Assembly: GCF_014652355.1 (NCBI RefSeq)
Contig: NZ_BMYQ01000009.1
Coordinates: 62,001 to 126,000, forward strand
DNA length: 64,000 nt
Direction of reading: 5' to 3'
DNA from: Gemmobacter lanyuensis
GTDB lineage: Bacteria; Pseudomonadota; Alphaproteobacteria; Rhodobacterales; Rhodobacteraceae
This document shows, piece after piece, positions 52,670 through 61,831 of the stretch. The notes below the pieces were generated by a model that was not told the DNA's origin, made no database searches, and saw only the letters and a list, made by a program, of their open reading frames with translations. Each line of letters starts with the position of its first letter. Position 1 is the first letter of the stretch. A program made the translations under genes and the position numbers.

Positions 52670-52837
52670 TTACTTGATCTTGCCTTCACGGTATTCCACG
52701 TGCTCCCGCTTGACGGGGTCGTATTTCTTGACAACCATCTTCTCGGTCATGGTGCGGGCATTCTTCTTGGTCACATAGAAGTGCCCGGTGCCCGCCGTCG
52801 AGTTCAGACGGATCTTGATCGTCGTCGGCTTCGCCAT
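52670..52837 (-). CDS. rpmG: 50S ribosomal protein L33
   Basis: A 55-residue ribosomal protein, [20 protein letters not shown] followed by [13 protein letters not shown] and a [18 protein letters not shown] tail. It is the zinc-free (C-minus) form: the CxxC pairs of the zinc-binding paralogue are absent. The gene is shorter than a typical ORF cut-off but is unambiguous. AGGAGAG precedes the ATG at 52837. Confidence 0.96.
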   Translation of the reverse strand: MAKPTTIKIRLNSTAGTGHFYVTKKNARTMTEKMVVKKYDPVKREHVEYREGKIK

Positions 52838-52961
52838 AGTCGTCTCTCCTGCATCCGGGGAAACAACATCGCCCGGTCAAATCTCTTGAGACCTGCCTTT
52901 TAAGGATGCAGGCCGCAGAGTCAACACCGAAAACCCCTGCAACCCCTGCTTTTCTTGCGTT

Positions 52962-53672
52962 TCAGGGCTGCGGCTTGCCGGCCCCTACATGGATCGTCGC
53001 CACCGTTGCCGCATCAAGGCCAAGGGCCGTCGCAAGGCCCCGCAGATAGGCCTTTTCCGCCTCGGTATCCACCGTAATCGCCATCAGCGCAGCGGAATAG
53101 ACCTGCGCGCGGGCGGTATCCCCGACGGCAGCAGCCAGCCCTGCGATATCCGAAGGCGCGTCCAGCTCGGCTGTCACAAAGGCGATCTCCTCTTCGCTCG
53201 CATCCGTCAGGTGCGAGAGAATCGTTTCCCGTTCTGCCGCGTCGATCGCGCCATCGGCCTTGGCGGCCTGAATCATCGCGCGGATCATCAGACGGGCGTT
53301 TTCCTCGGCCAGCGGTCCGGCGGGGGTGGCGCCAGCCAGGGTGCCCAGCATATCGCCCATATTGCGCGCACCCGCGGCTGCGGCGCCGGTCATGCTGGCC
53401 ATCAGGGCGGACATGCCCAGTTCGGCCTGTTCGGTGGCCTGTGCAGCGGTGCTGCCGAACCGGCCCATCATGTCGCGCACCGCCCCTGCCCCGCCCGGCA
53501 GGCCCAGCTTTTCGGCCATGGCGCCCATCTGATCGGCCATGCCGCCCGGCTGGCCCGCACCGCGCAGCGCATCCTTCATCGTGGCAAGGCCCCCGGCCTT
53601 CTGGAACCGCTCCACCCCCTTGGCGGCGGCAAAGCCCACGGCAAGCGTGGCAAGCGTGCGGACGAAACTCAT
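52962..53672 (-). CDS. DUF533/TerB-like inner-membrane-associated protein
   Basis: A 236-residue protein from the ATG at 53672; the longer reading adds a basic leader unlike the family. The N-terminus SFVRTLATLAVGFAAAKGVERFQKAGG and a Gly/Ala/Met-rich middle are followed by a C-terminal TerB-like helical bundle (ENARLMIRAMIQAAKADGAIDAAERETILSHL). That is the YebE/DUF533 layout. Function is unknown; enterobacterial YebE is an envelope-stress gene. Confidence 0.87.
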   Translation of the reverse strand: MSFVRTLATLAVGFAAAKGVERFQKAGGLATMKDALRGAGQPGGMADQMGAMAEKLGLPGGAGAVRDMMGRFGSTAAQATEQAELGMSALMASMTGAAAAGARNMGDMLGTLAGATPAGPLAEENARLMIRAMIQAAKADGAIDAAERETILSHLTDASEEEIAFVTAELDAPSDIAGLAAAVGDTARAQVYSAALMAITVDTEAEKAYLRGLATALGLDAATVATIHVGAGKPQP

Positions 53673-53803
53673 CAGCGACCTCCCTCTATCCGAGTCGCCC
53701 GAAGGATAGCGCATCCGCCGCGGTGGTCGCGGGAAAATCCATGCCGGCACGGATTTCGCTTTCGCACGCCTCGCCGGGCAGCAACATGGGAAACAGGGAA
53801 TTT

Positions 53804-54218
53804 GCGCGGATGGCCTGTAAGCCGGATTCTGTCCGGGGTGTTGCCACCCCTAGATGACCATTCCTCTGGTCCCGCCATTACTGACGGGCTCTAGCTGCCA
53901 ACCCGGGCTCTCTTGGGCTGAAGTCTCCCTTGCGGAGGTCTCCGACAGCCTTGCGGCTGAACGTCGGACCTTTCCGCGCGAGGCCCCTATTCGGCATTGC
54001 TCCGGGTGGGGCTTGCCATGCCGTCCCTGTTGCCAGGTCCGCGGTGGGCTCTTACCCCACCTTTTCACCCTCACCGACGCCGAAGCGGCGGCAGACTGTT
54101 CTCTGTGGCGCTTTCCCTGGGGTTGCCCCCGCCGGGCGTTACCCGGCACCCTTACTTCATGGAGTCCGGACTTTCCTCGCACGTCTTGCGACGCACGCGG
54201 TCATCCAGCCATCCGCGC
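53804..54218 (-). ncRNA. rnpB: RNase P RNA (class A)
   Basis: The catalytic RNA of RNase P, which trims tRNA 5' leaders. On the minus strand the P1 helix GCGCGGATGGC (5', 54208-54218) pairs with GCCATCCGCGC (3', 53804-53814). The universal core GAGGAAAGTCCGGACTCC is at 54161-54178, and the conserved 3' portion GAATCCGGCTTACAGGC lies just before P1 closes. The length of about 415 nt fits alphaproteobacteria. Exact ends are set by P1 and may be off by a few bases. No protein is encoded here. Confidence 0.95.
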
Positions 54219-54227
54219 GGGCCGGGC

Positions 54228-54917
54228 TTACGCTGCGGGGGGCGGCAGGTCAACCGGAAAGCGGGCGGCCAGATCGGCGATCAGCGCAAGGTCGGTCGCA
54301 TCAAGCGGCCCATGTGCCCAGGGGCGAAAGCGCAAGCGGAAGGCCGGCAGAATCTGATCCACCGGCAGATCAGGGTAGCCGAAGGCACGGGCATGGGTAA
54401 CGAAATCCCCTTCTGCCGCCGTCGCATCCGCGGCAGGCCAGACTGACAGGCCCTGCCGCGCCAGCCGCGCCCAGTCAAACCGGCGGCCGGGGTCGGCCTT
54501 GCGGGTGGGCGCCATGTCGCTATGCGCGATCACGCGGGCGGGCGGAATTTCCCAGCGGTGCAGCAGATCGGCCAGCAGCCGCTCCAGCGCCGCCATCTGC
54601 GGTTCGGGAAAGGGATCATCGCCACGATTGGCAAGCTCGATTCCGATGGCGCGCGAATTGACATCGTGGCACCCGCCCCAGGACCCGGCCCCGGCATGCC
54701 AGGCGCGCAGCTCCTCGGGGACAAGGGCCTGTACCACGCCCAGTTCGGAAATCAGGTAATGGGCCGACACCTCGGCCGCGGGGTCGCAGAGGCGTGCGAA
54801 GGCCTCGGCACAGGTTGGCATGGCAGTGTAATGGATCACCACCAGATCGGGCAACGCACCATGGCGGCGCGGCCCGAAATTGGGCGAGGGGTAGGCGGAC
54901 AGGCCGCCCATCCTCAT
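54228..54917 (-). CDS. N-acetylmuramoyl-L-alanine amidase, AmpD family
   Basis: A 229-residue amidase_2 enzyme. Zinc ligands H29 (VVIHYTAM), H132 (IAHSDMAP) and D142 (KADPG), and catalytic E94 (AIGIELANRG), are all present. AmpD recycles 1,6-anhydro-muropeptides in the cytoplasm, and no signal peptide is seen, in line with that. A C-terminal extension (FGYPDLPVDQILPAFRLRFRPW) fits the longer AmpD group. Its ATG overlaps the upstream lipoprotein stop (ATGA). RNase P RNA begins 10 bp after its stop. Confidence 0.93.
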   Translation of the reverse strand: MRMGGLSAYPSPNFGPRRHGALPDLVVIHYTAMPTCAEAFARLCDPAAEVSAHYLISELGVVQALVPEELRAWHAGAGSWGGCHDVNSRAIGIELANRGDDPFPEPQMAALERLLADLLHRWEIPPARVIAHSDMAPTRKADPGRRFDWARLARQGLSVWPAADATAAEGDFVTHARAFGYPDLPVDQILPAFRLRFRPWAHGPLDATDLALIADLAARFPVDLPPPAA

Positions 54918-55648
54918 TTCACCGCATTGCGGAAGGGGGTCGGATCCCAGCTGCAGGCGAAACCGTCGCCATCGGGATCAAGCCCCTTGCGGTCCTTGTC
55001 GGGCCCACCCGCGTCAAGGAAGGCCGCCTGCGCCTGATCGGGCGAGGCGTAAGAGGCACAGGCCTTTTCCGGGCTGCGCAACTGCAGCGACGAACGTTCA
55101 TACATCGGCGTGCCAACGGCATGGTTGGTGGCCAGCGCGTATTGCACCACATTCGCCTTGTCCCCGGCGCGGGCGGGAAGCTGCGCAGGCGGCACGGGCG
55201 GCTGCGCCACAGCGGCGACCGGCTGCATCGGCGCGGCGGCTGGCGCCATCGGAGCCATCGGCGTAGCGGCAGCCACGGTCCCCATCGGCGCCCCCACGTT
55301 CGACCCGATCACGGCCCCCTGCCCGCCCATCGCGGGCGACATCGGCGCCATGGTCGGTGCAAGGGGCGCACCCGTCCCGGCGGCCTGATCCAGCACCGCA
55401 CCGATCCGGTCGGTCGAGAAGCCGCTGGTCGGCGTGCCGATCGCCCCCGAGGTCACACCGCCCCCCATGATCGGCTGCGCGCCCTGCGGCACCATCGGCG
55501 TGCCATTTGTCAACGAGGCTTCGCGCTGTGCGTTGTAGCTGTTGTAATCCTGAAAGCCGACGCCCTGCCCCGAATCTGGCACGCTTGAACTGCAGGCCGC
55601 GAGGGCCAGGGGCGAAAGGATCGCAAAAGGCAAAAGCACACGGCGCAT
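54914..55648 (-). CDS. Lipoprotein with excalibur-like C-terminal motif
   Basis: A 244-residue protein starting at the ATG at 55648; longer readings lack a signal peptide. A lipobox LALAAC (C19) predicts a lipid anchor. A long Met/Pro/Ala/Gly-rich segment follows. The C-terminus has KACASYASPDQAQAAFLDAG and GLDPDGDGFACSWDP, which matches the calcium-binding excalibur motif (DxDxDGxxC). The function is unknown. It overlaps the amidase gene, so a peptidoglycan link is possible. Confidence 0.8.
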   Translation of the reverse strand: MRRVLLPFAILSPLALAACSSSVPDSGQGVGFQDYNSYNAQREASLTNGTPMVPQGAQPIMGGGVTSGAIGTPTSGFSTDRIGAVLDQAAGTGAPLAPTMAPMSPAMGGQGAVIGSNVGAPMGTVAAATPMAPMAPAAAPMQPVAAVAQPPVPPAQLPARAGDKANVVQYALATNHAVGTPMYERSSLQLRSPEKACASYASPDQAQAAFLDAGGPDKDRKGLDPDGDGFACSWDPTPFRNAVK

Positions 55649-55660
55649 GACGGTCATCCT

Positions 55661-55688
55661 GAAAACGGAACCGGCCCCGCAGGGCCGG
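55661..55688 (-). terminator. Intrinsic terminator of gatA
   Basis: Stem CCGGCCC/GGGCCGG (55671-55677 with 55682-55688); on the minus strand TTCCGTTTTC follows. It lies 25 bp after the gatA stop and just ahead of the lipoprotein gene. Confidence 0.78.
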
Positions 55689-55712
55689 CAGTGTCTTGGG
55701 TTCAAGTGGGCC

Positions 55713-57194
55713 TTACCACCATTTTTGCGGTTTGGCCACAAAGCCCGCCGCACGTTCCAGCACATAGGCGTGATTGAGAAGATCGCCTTCTTCCCACGGG
55801 CGGCCGATCAGCTGCAGGCCCAGCGGAAGGCCATCGGCATCAAGGCCGACCGGCACGGCAACCCCCGGCAGACCGGCCAGGTTCAGCGTCACGGTGAACA
55901 CGTCGTTCAGATACATCTCGACGGGATCGGCGCTCTGCATCTCGCCCAGGCCGAAGGCCGGGGTGGGGGTGGCGGGCGTGAGGATCGCATCGACCCCGGC
56001 CGCAAAGGCCTGTTCGAAGTCGCGCTTGATCAGGGCGCGGACCTTGCGGGCGCGGTTGTAATAGGCGTCGTAGAAGCCCGCCGACAGCACATATGTGCCG
56101 ATCATGATTCGGCGCTGCACTTCGGCGCCAAAGCCTTCGGCGCGGGTCTTTTCATACATCTCGGTGATGCCGTCACCCGCGCCCAGCTTTGCGCGGTGGC
56201 CATAGCGCACGCCATCATAACGGGCGAGGTTCGAGGACGCCTCGGCCGGGGCAATGACGTAATAGGCGGGCAGCGCGTATTTGGTATGCGGCAGCGAGAC
56301 ATCGATAATCTCGGCCCCGGCGTCGCGCAGCATCTCGGCCCCGCGGGTCCAGATGCGGTCAATCTCGGGGCGCAGGCCCGGCACGCGGTATTCGCGCGGG
56401 ATGCCGATCTTCTTGCCACGGATGTCACCGGTCAGCGCGGCTTCGAAATCCGGCACCGGCAGGTCGGCGCTGGTCGAATCCTTCGGGTCATGCCCGGCCA
56501 TCGAGCGCAGCATGATCGCCGCGTCGCGCACCGATTTGGTCATCGGCCCGGCCTGATCCAGCGACGAGGCATAGGCGATGATGCCCCAGCGGCTGACCCG
56601 GCCATAGGTCGGCTTGATGCCGACGATGCCGCAGAAAGCCGCAGGCTGGCGGATCGACCCGCCGGTATCGGTGCCGGTGGCCGCGATGCACAGATCCCCC
56701 GCCACGGCAGCGGCCGAGCCGCCCGAAGACCCGCCGGGGGTCAGTTCGCGGTCATCCACGCGCCAGGGGTTCACCGCAGGCCCGTAGCAGGACGATTCGT
56801 TGGACGAGCCCATGGCGAATTCGTCCATGTTCAGCTTGCCCAGCATCACCGCGCCATCGCCGAACAGCTTGGAGGTCACAGTCGACTCGTATTCGGGCTT
56901 GAAGCCGCGCAGAATGTTCGACGCGGCCTGGCTTTCCACACCCTTGGTGCAGAACAGATCCTTGATCCCCAGCGGGATGCCGCACATGTCGGGGGCATCC
57001 CCGGCCTTCAGACGGGCATCGGCGGCACGCGCCTGCTCCAGCGCCATTTCGGGGGTCTTGTGGACATAGGCGGTCAGCGCATCGCCCGCGTCCATCGCCG
57101 TGAGGCAGGACATCGTCAGATCCACGGCCGACAGTTCGCCCTTGCGCAGCGCGTCGCGCGCCGCGGCGATGGTCAGTTCGTTCGCGTTGGTCAT
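55713..57194 (-). CDS. gatA: Asp-tRNA(Asn)/Glu-tRNA(Gln) amidotransferase subunit A
   Basis: GatA is the amidase subunit that releases ammonia from glutamine for tRNA amidation. The 493-residue protein has the Ser-cisSer-Lys triad: K78 ([10 protein letters not shown]), S156 in the [10 protein letters not shown] loop, and S180 in [12 protein letters not shown]. gatC lies upstream and overlaps (ATGA). gatB is not in this window. Confidence 0.97.
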   Translation of the reverse strand: MTNANELTIAAARDALRKGELSAVDLTMSCLTAMDAGDALTAYVHKTPEMALEQARAADARLKAGDAPDMCGIPLGIKDLFCTKGVESQAASNILRGFKPEYESTVTSKLFGDGAVMLGKLNMDEFAMGSSNESSCYGPAVNPWRVDDRELTPGGSSGGSAAAVAGDLCIAATGTDTGGSIRQPAAFCGIVGIKPTYGRVSRWGIIAYASSLDQAGPMTKSVRDAAIMLRSMAGHDPKDSTSADLPVPDFEAALTGDIRGKKIGIPREYRVPGLRPEIDRIWTRGAEMLRDAGAEIIDVSLPHTKYALPAYYVIAPAEASSNLARYDGVRYGHRAKLGAGDGITEMYEKTRAEGFGAEVQRRIMIGTYVLSAGFYDAYYNRARKVRALIKRDFEQAFAAGVDAILTPATPTPAFGLGEMQSADPVEMYLNDVFTVTLNLAGLPGVAVPVGLDADGLPLGLQLIGRPWEEGDLLNHAYVLERAAGFVAKPQKWW

Positions 57195-57478
57195 TCCACC
57201 ACCTTCGGCACGGCAAAGAACCCTTCACGGGCATCGGGGGCGTTCTTCAGCACCAGGTCCTGAATATTGCCATCGGTCACTTCATCCTTGCGACGCTTGA
57301 GCCGCATCGGCGTGACCGAGGTCATGGGTTCGACCCCATCGACATTCACCTCGTTCAGCTGTTCCATGAACCCGAGGATATTGGAGAGTTCCACCGCCAG
57401 CGCCGGCAGGTCACCCTGATCCACCTGGATGCGCGCGAGCTTGGCCACCCGGCGCGCGGTTTCGACGTCGATCGACAT
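57191..57478 (-). CDS. gatC: Asp-tRNA(Asn)/Glu-tRNA(Gln) amidotransferase subunit C
   Basis: A 95-residue helical clamp protein that joins GatA to GatB. Family blocks are [47 protein letters not shown] and the C-terminal [18 protein letters not shown]. It is cotranscribed with gatA by a 4-bp overlap and is divergent from a UPF0173 hydrolase. Confidence 0.96.
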   Translation of the reverse strand: MSIDVETARRVAKLARIQVDQGDLPALAVELSNILGFMEQLNEVNVDGVEPMTSVTPMRLKRRKDEVTDGNIQDLVLKNAPDAREGFFAVPKVVE

Positions 57479-57671
57479 GGGCTCGATCCCCCTTCAAGAT
57501 TTGCTCCCGTTTAACGGGGCAAGGGGTTGGACGCAAGGCGCGCGGCTGGGGCACCCTGCCGGGCGCGGCGCAGGCCTTGACGCAGCGGCACCCGGTGCGG
57601 CGCCGGACCGGGGCTTTCCTTTCCCGCCCCGCGCCTTACCCTTTGGCACGGAACCAGCGAGAGGACATCTG

Positions 57672-58367
57672 ATGAAAATCACCTGGCTTGGCCATTCCGG
57701 CTTTCGCATCGAAATCGAACAGGCGGTGCTGCTGATCGACCCCTGGCTTGACGGGAACCCGATGTTCCCCGCCGACCGCCGCGCCGAGGCGCTGGCAGGT
57801 GTGACCCATGTGCTGCTGACCCACGGCCATGGCGACCATACCGGCAGCGCGCTGTCCATCGCCAAGGAATGCGATGTGCCGCTGGTCGGGATCTATGACA
57901 TGATCAGTTTCTGGGAAGGCGATGCCGGTGTGAAGGGCATCGGTTTCAACAAGGGCGGCACGGTCGATCTGGCCGGGGCAAAGGTGACGATGGTGAATGC
58001 CAGCCACTCGTCCTCGATCTCAGGGGCGCAAGGGCCGATCTATGCCGGGGGCGAGGCGGGCTATATGATCGCGGGCGAAGGCCATACGATCTATCTGTCC
58101 GGCGACACCGATATCATGGCCGACATGGCCTGGATGGCCGAATATCACCAGCCCGATATCGGCATCCTGTCGGCTGGCGGGCATTACACGATGGACATGG
58201 CCCGTGCGGCCTTTGCCGCACGCAAGTATTTCAACTTCTCGACTATCATCCCCTGCCATTACCGCACCTTCCCGGTGCTTGAGCAGGACGCCAAGGCCCT
58301 GCGGGCAGGCGTGTCGCCCAATGTGCAGGTCCTTGAACCCGAGGTGCTGGAGCCGATCATCCTGTGA
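57672..58367 (+). CDS. Metal-dependent hydrolase, UPF0173 (metallo-beta-lactamase fold)
   Basis: A 231-residue protein from the ATG at 57672. The N-terminus MKITWLGHSGFRIE and the metal site LLTHGHGDHTG (HxHxDH) are family hallmarks. Further ligands lie in VNASHSSS and YLSGDTDI, and the final IIPCHYRTFP. Substrate is unknown; UlaG-like lactonases are distant relatives. Confidence 0.92.
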   Translation: MKITWLGHSGFRIEIEQAVLLIDPWLDGNPMFPADRRAEALAGVTHVLLTHGHGDHTGSALSIAKECDVPLVGIYDMISFWEGDAGVKGIGFNKGGTVDLAGAKVTMVNASHSSSISGAQGPIYAGGEAGYMIAGEGHTIYLSGDTDIMADMAWMAEYHQPDIGILSAGGHYTMDMARAAFAARKYFNFSTIIPCHYRTFPVLEQDAKALRAGVSPNVQVLEPEVLEPIIL

Positions 58368-58391
58368 TCGGCCTGCCGCGAAGCCGGGCGC

Positions 58392-58751
58392 TCAGGCGCC
58401 CGTCTTGCATTCCCCATTGCCGAATTTCGCCTGACAGGCCTTGGCCGCGCAGGCCTTGATCTGCACATCCCGGCGGCTTTCGTTCACGTCAACGGTTTCA
58501 ACAGCAGTATAGGGCACGTCCTCCAGCCGGGTTTCGGCGGTGCAATGCTGGACATTGCCATTGGTCACGCAGGTCGTGCGCCCGGTGGGCACTTCGATAT
58601 ACTTCACCCGCTCCACGATCTGCTTTTCATAGCGCGGGGGGATCTTCTGCATCCACTCCGCCTCGCAGATCGACCGTTCCGCGCGGTATTCCGGCGTGCC
58701 GCAGGACACGAGCATGAGGGCAGCGGGCAAGAGGAAAAGGGAACGGCGCAT
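58392..58751 (-). CDS. Small cysteine-rich lipoprotein
   Basis: A 119-residue protein starting at the ATG at 58751. A lipobox LMLVSC (C17) predicts a lipid anchor. The mature part has pairs of cysteines: RSICEAEW, TTCVTNGNVQHC and CAAKACQAKFGNGEC. I do not recognise the family; it recurs as a hypothetical lipoprotein type. It lies 55 bp upstream of the tadA stop's far side on the same strand and may be cotranscribed with tadA. Confidence 0.75.
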   Translation of the reverse strand: MRRSLFLLPAALMLVSCGTPEYRAERSICEAEWMQKIPPRYEKQIVERVKYIEVPTGRTTCVTNGNVQHCTAETRLEDVPYTAVETVDVNESRRDVQIKACAAKACQAKFGNGECKTGA

Positions 58752-58806
58752 GGGTCTATCCGATTGCGAAAATACCATCCCACCAAGCGCGCCCGCCAGG
58801 GATTCG

Positions 58807-59277
58807 TCAAGCCTGACCGCCCGATCCACGCCGCCCGGCAAAGAAATCCCGCAGCAGGCGGGCGGATTCGGTTTCCGCCAGACCGTCATAGATTTCCGGC
58901 ACATGGTGGCATTGCGGATGGGCAAAGACCCTTGCCCCCACCGTCACCCCGCCCGATTTGGGATCGGCTGCCCCGAAGTAAAGCCGCCCGATCCGCGCCG
59001 CCGAAATTGCCGCCGCGCACATCGGGCAGGGTTCCAGCGTGACATAAAGGTCATGGCCCGTCAGCCGTTCCTGCCCCAGCGCCGCGCAAGCCCCCCGGAT
59101 GGCAAGCATTTCCGCATGGGCGGTCGGATCGGTCAGTTCCCGCGTGCGGTTCCCGGCCTGCGCCACGATCCGCCCCGAGGGCGCTACAATGACCGCGCCC
59201 ACCGGCACCTCGCCCCGGGCGGCGGCGGCCCGTGCCTCGGCCAGGGCGACCTGCATATAGGACCGGAAGCGGCTCAC
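58807..59277 (-). CDS. tadA: tRNA adenosine(34) deaminase TadA
   Basis: TadA converts A34 of tRNA-Arg(ACG) to inosine. With the GTG at 59277 the protein has 156 residues; an internal ATG at 59256 is an alternative. The zinc site is H54-A-E56 in TAHAEML and C84/C87 in PCPMC. The FGAADPKSGGVTVGARVFAHPQCHH segment matches the tRNA-binding part. The GTG is preceded by AAGGG. It is divergent from the pseudouridine-synthase gene. Confidence 0.92.
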   Translation of the reverse strand: MSRFRSYMQVALAEARAAAARGEVPVGAVIVAPSGRIVAQAGNRTRELTDPTAHAEMLAIRGACAALGQERLTGHDLYVTLEPCPMCAAAISAARIGRLYFGAADPKSGGVTVGARVFAHPQCHHVPEIYDGLAETESARLLRDFFAGRRGSGGQA

Positions 59278-59401
59278 CGTTGCCCTTTCCCGCGCAAGGC
59301 AATACCCTTGCGCCTTGATAAACACTTCTCGGGGGTACCCGGGGCGCCTTCGGCCCGCGGGGTCGCGTCCCCTGCCACTCCCCTTTCATGCCGGGAAACC
59401 C

Positions 59402-60676
59402 ATGCCAGAACAAGCGCCGCCCAAAGGCCCCAAACCCACCGCCCCCAAGGCCGAGGGCGAACGCATCGCCAAGGTCCTGTCCCGGGCCGGGGTCGCCTCG
59501 CGCCGCGAGGCGGAGCGGATGATCGAGCTGGGCGAGGTCAAGGTCAACGGCAAGGTCATCACCTCGCCCGCGCTGAACGTGACCGATCAGGACCGCATCA
59601 CCGTGAACGGCCAGCCGCTGGCGGAAAAGGAGCCGGCGCGGCTGTGGCTTTACTACAAGCCCGAAGGGCTGGTGACGTCCGCCTCGGATGAAAAGGGCCG
59701 CGAGACGGTCTTTGACATGCTGCCCGAAGACATGCCGCGTGTGATGTCGGTGGGGCGGCTTGACCTCAATTCCGAAGGTCTGCTGCTGCTGACCAATGAC
59801 GGCGGGCTGAAGCGGCAGCTGGAACTGCCCTCGACCGGCTGGCTGCGGAAATACCGCGTCCGCGTGCATGGCAACCCGACCGACCCGGATCTTGAGCCGC
59901 TGCGGAAGGGCATTGTCGTTGATGGCGAGAAGTTTCAACCAATGCAGGTGGTGCTGGACCGTGTGCAGGGTGCCAATGCCTGGCTGACGGTGGGCCTGCG
60001 CGAAGGCAAGAACCGCGAAATCCGCCGCGCCATGTCGGAAATCGGGCTGACGGTGAACCGGCTGATCCGTATCTCCTACGGCCCGTTCCGGCTCAATGAA
60101 CTGCAACCGGGCCAGGTGGAAGAGGTCAAGGGCCGCATCCTGCGCGATCAGCTGGGCTTTGATCCCGACAGCGGCGAGGCCCCCGGCCCCCGCACCGCGC
60201 CCACCCGGTCGATGAAGACGCGCAGCGTGACCCGCTCGGGCAGCAGCCCCCGCCCGCCCAAGGTAGAGGGCGACGCCCCGGCACGTCCGCGCAGCTTCGG
60301 CACCCGCGCCGCGCGCGAGGCTGAGGGCGGCGCCCCGCGCAAACCGCGCAGCACCCCTGCCGCGGACCGCCCGCGCGCCACGGGTGAGCGTTTTGGCGAT
60401 ACTGCGGCCAAGCCCAAGGCGCGCAGCACCACCGCCCCGCGCCCTGACCGCGCGCGCCCGGCGATGGATGATTTCGATCCGGCCCGCGGCCCCGGCCGGC
60501 CATCCCGCGCGAAACCTGCGCCCGGCAAATCGGCCCCTGGAAAACCAGTGGGCGCGAAACCGACGGGGGCAAAACCTGCGGGCGGCAAGACCTTCGGCGC
60601 CAAACCCGCACGCCCCGCAGGGGATGGCCCCCGCCGCCCCGAAGGCCCGCGCGGCCCGGCCAAACCCCGCCGCTGA
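59402..60676 (+). CDS. 23S rRNA pseudouridine synthase, RluB family, with disordered tail
   Basis: A 424-residue protein from the ATG at 59402. An S4 domain (ERIAKVLSRAGVASRREAERMIELGEVKVNG) precedes a RsuA/RluB-type catalytic domain with D121 in GRLDLNSEGLLLLTNDG and the LREGKNREIRRAM motif. Family members convert U2605 (RluB) or nearby uridines. The last 170 residues are a Pro/Ala/Lys/Arg-rich low-complexity tail with repeats such as PGKSAPGKPVGAKPTGAKP, much longer than in enterobacteria. The tail is likely disordered and RNA-binding. Confidence 0.9.
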   Translation: MPEQAPPKGPKPTAPKAEGERIAKVLSRAGVASRREAERMIELGEVKVNGKVITSPALNVTDQDRITVNGQPLAEKEPARLWLYYKPEGLVTSASDEKGRETVFDMLPEDMPRVMSVGRLDLNSEGLLLLTNDGGLKRQLELPSTGWLRKYRVRVHGNPTDPDLEPLRKGIVVDGEKFQPMQVVLDRVQGANAWLTVGLREGKNREIRRAMSEIGLTVNRLIRISYGPFRLNELQPGQVEEVKGRILRDQLGFDPDSGEAPGPRTAPTRSMKTRSVTRSGSSPRPPKVEGDAPARPRSFGTRAAREAEGGAPRKPRSTPAADRPRATGERFGDTAAKPKARSTTAPRPDRARPAMDDFDPARGPGRPSRAKPAPGKSAPGKPVGAKPTGAKPAGGKTFGAKPARPAGDGPRRPEGPRGPAKPRR

Positions 60677-60792
60677 TCGGCAATTGCGGGTAATTGGTCA
60701 GAAAATTTCCACCCCCACCACCTCTGGCAAGCGGGCGCGGCCTCACCTATAGTTGAAGGTGAAGGCCGCAAGGCCCATCCTCCGGAGGCCCG

Positions 60793-60876
60793 ATGTCCGC
60801 ATCCGCCCTGCAGACCCTGAGCTTCGTGCTGCTGGTCGCGCTCGTCATTTACACGGCTTTTGGCGGGGGTCTGTGA
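60793..60876 (+). CDS. 27-residue single-span membrane microprotein
   Basis: A tiny ORF, MSASALQTLSFVLLVALVIY then TAFGGGL, with an ideal CGGAGG site 5 nt before the ATG. Residues 8-21 are hydrophobic, giving one transmembrane helix, and a Gly-rich tail. The stop is one base before the ATG of the XpaC-like gene, so the two form one operon. The length and the strong site argue for translation. It may associate with the membrane-bound XpaC-like protein. No family is recognised. Confidence 0.6.
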   Translation: MSASALQTLSFVLLVALVIYTAFGGGL

Positions 60877-60877
60877 C

Positions 60878-61768
60878 ATGGCGCAACGCTTTGGCGGCAA
60901 ATATTCCCCCAATGGTGACAGCGGCCCCGCGCCCACCGCACCGCAGCCCCCCAATCTTTTTGACGGCAAGCGTCCGGCCAAGGCTGGCGCGCGGTCAAAC
61001 CTGCTGTTCCTGCTGCCGGTGATCTTTGCCGTGCAGGCCTTCCGCGCCGATGCGGGCGGGCTTGCGCTGGGTCTGGGGGCGGCGGGCCTGATGCTGGGGG
61101 CGGCGATCCTGACGCGCGAAGGACTGAAGGCCGAACAGGCCTATGAGCTGCGCCGCGTCGCGCGTCGCCCGGCCATCCCACGCAAGATCTTTGCCGCGTT
61201 GCTGATGGCGGCGGGGCTTTTCGCGGGCGCAATGCTGACCAATGGCAATCCGCTGACCGCGGCCCTGCTGGGGGGGCTTGGCGCGCTGTTCCATCTGGGC
61301 GCCTTCGGCCTTGATCCGCTGCGCGACAAGGGGGCCGAGGGCGTTGATGCCTTTCAATCCGACCGCGTGGCCCGCGCCGTGGATGAGGCCGAGGGCTACC
61401 TGACCGGCATGAAGGACGCCATCCTGCGCGCCCGCGACCGGGCGCTGGAAACCCGCGTCGACCGATTTGCCACCGCCGCCCGCGCGCTCTGCCGTCGGAT
61501 CGAGGAAGACCCCGGCGACCTTTCGGCCGCGCGAAAGTATCTTGGCGTCTATCTGATGGGCGCCCGGGACGCGACGGTCAAGTTTGCAGACCTTTACGCC
61601 CAGACCCGCGATGCGCGCGCCCGCAGCGATTATGAGGCGCTGCTGAGCGATCTGGAAACCACCTTTGCCGCGCGCAGCCAGCAATTCCTGACCAATGATG
61701 CCGGGGCGCTGGATGTGGAAATTCAGGTCCTGCGCGACCGCCTGCAATTTGAAACGCCGCGCCACTAG
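60878..61768 (+). CDS. XpaC-like (5-bromo-4-chloroindolyl phosphate hydrolysis family) membrane protein
   Basis: A 296-residue protein starting at 60878, one base after the microprotein stop. A disordered N-terminus is followed by four hydrophobic stretches (about 40-60, 60-82, 105-122 and 125-142). A long helical cytoplasmic region holds VDAFQSDRVARAVDEAEGYLTGMKDAILRARDRALETRVDRFATAAR and an acidic C-terminus. That fits the XpaC family. XpaC and TelA are often neighbours, as here, and are implicated in envelope stress or toxic-ion tolerance without a proven biochemical role. Confidence 0.85.
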   Translation: MAQRFGGKYSPNGDSGPAPTAPQPPNLFDGKRPAKAGARSNLLFLLPVIFAVQAFRADAGGLALGLGAAGLMLGAAILTREGLKAEQAYELRRVARRPAIPRKIFAALLMAAGLFAGAMLTNGNPLTAALLGGLGALFHLGAFGLDPLRDKGAEGVDAFQSDRVARAVDEAEGYLTGMKDAILRARDRALETRVDRFATAARALCRRIEEDPGDLSAARKYLGVYLMGARDATVKFADLYAQTRDARARSDYEALLSDLETTFAARSQQFLTNDAGALDVEIQVLRDRLQFETPRH

Positions 61769-61831
61769 GCCCGGCACCGTGCCCCCGTTCCTGTTTTCCG
61801 CCGAAAGGCCCGTCTCTCGGAGTGACCCGCC

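Noticed and set aside
53804-54446. Plus-strand frames over 140 residues across 53850-54446.
   Set aside because: They are antisense to RNase P RNA and the AmpD-like gene. The conserved RNA core explains the region.
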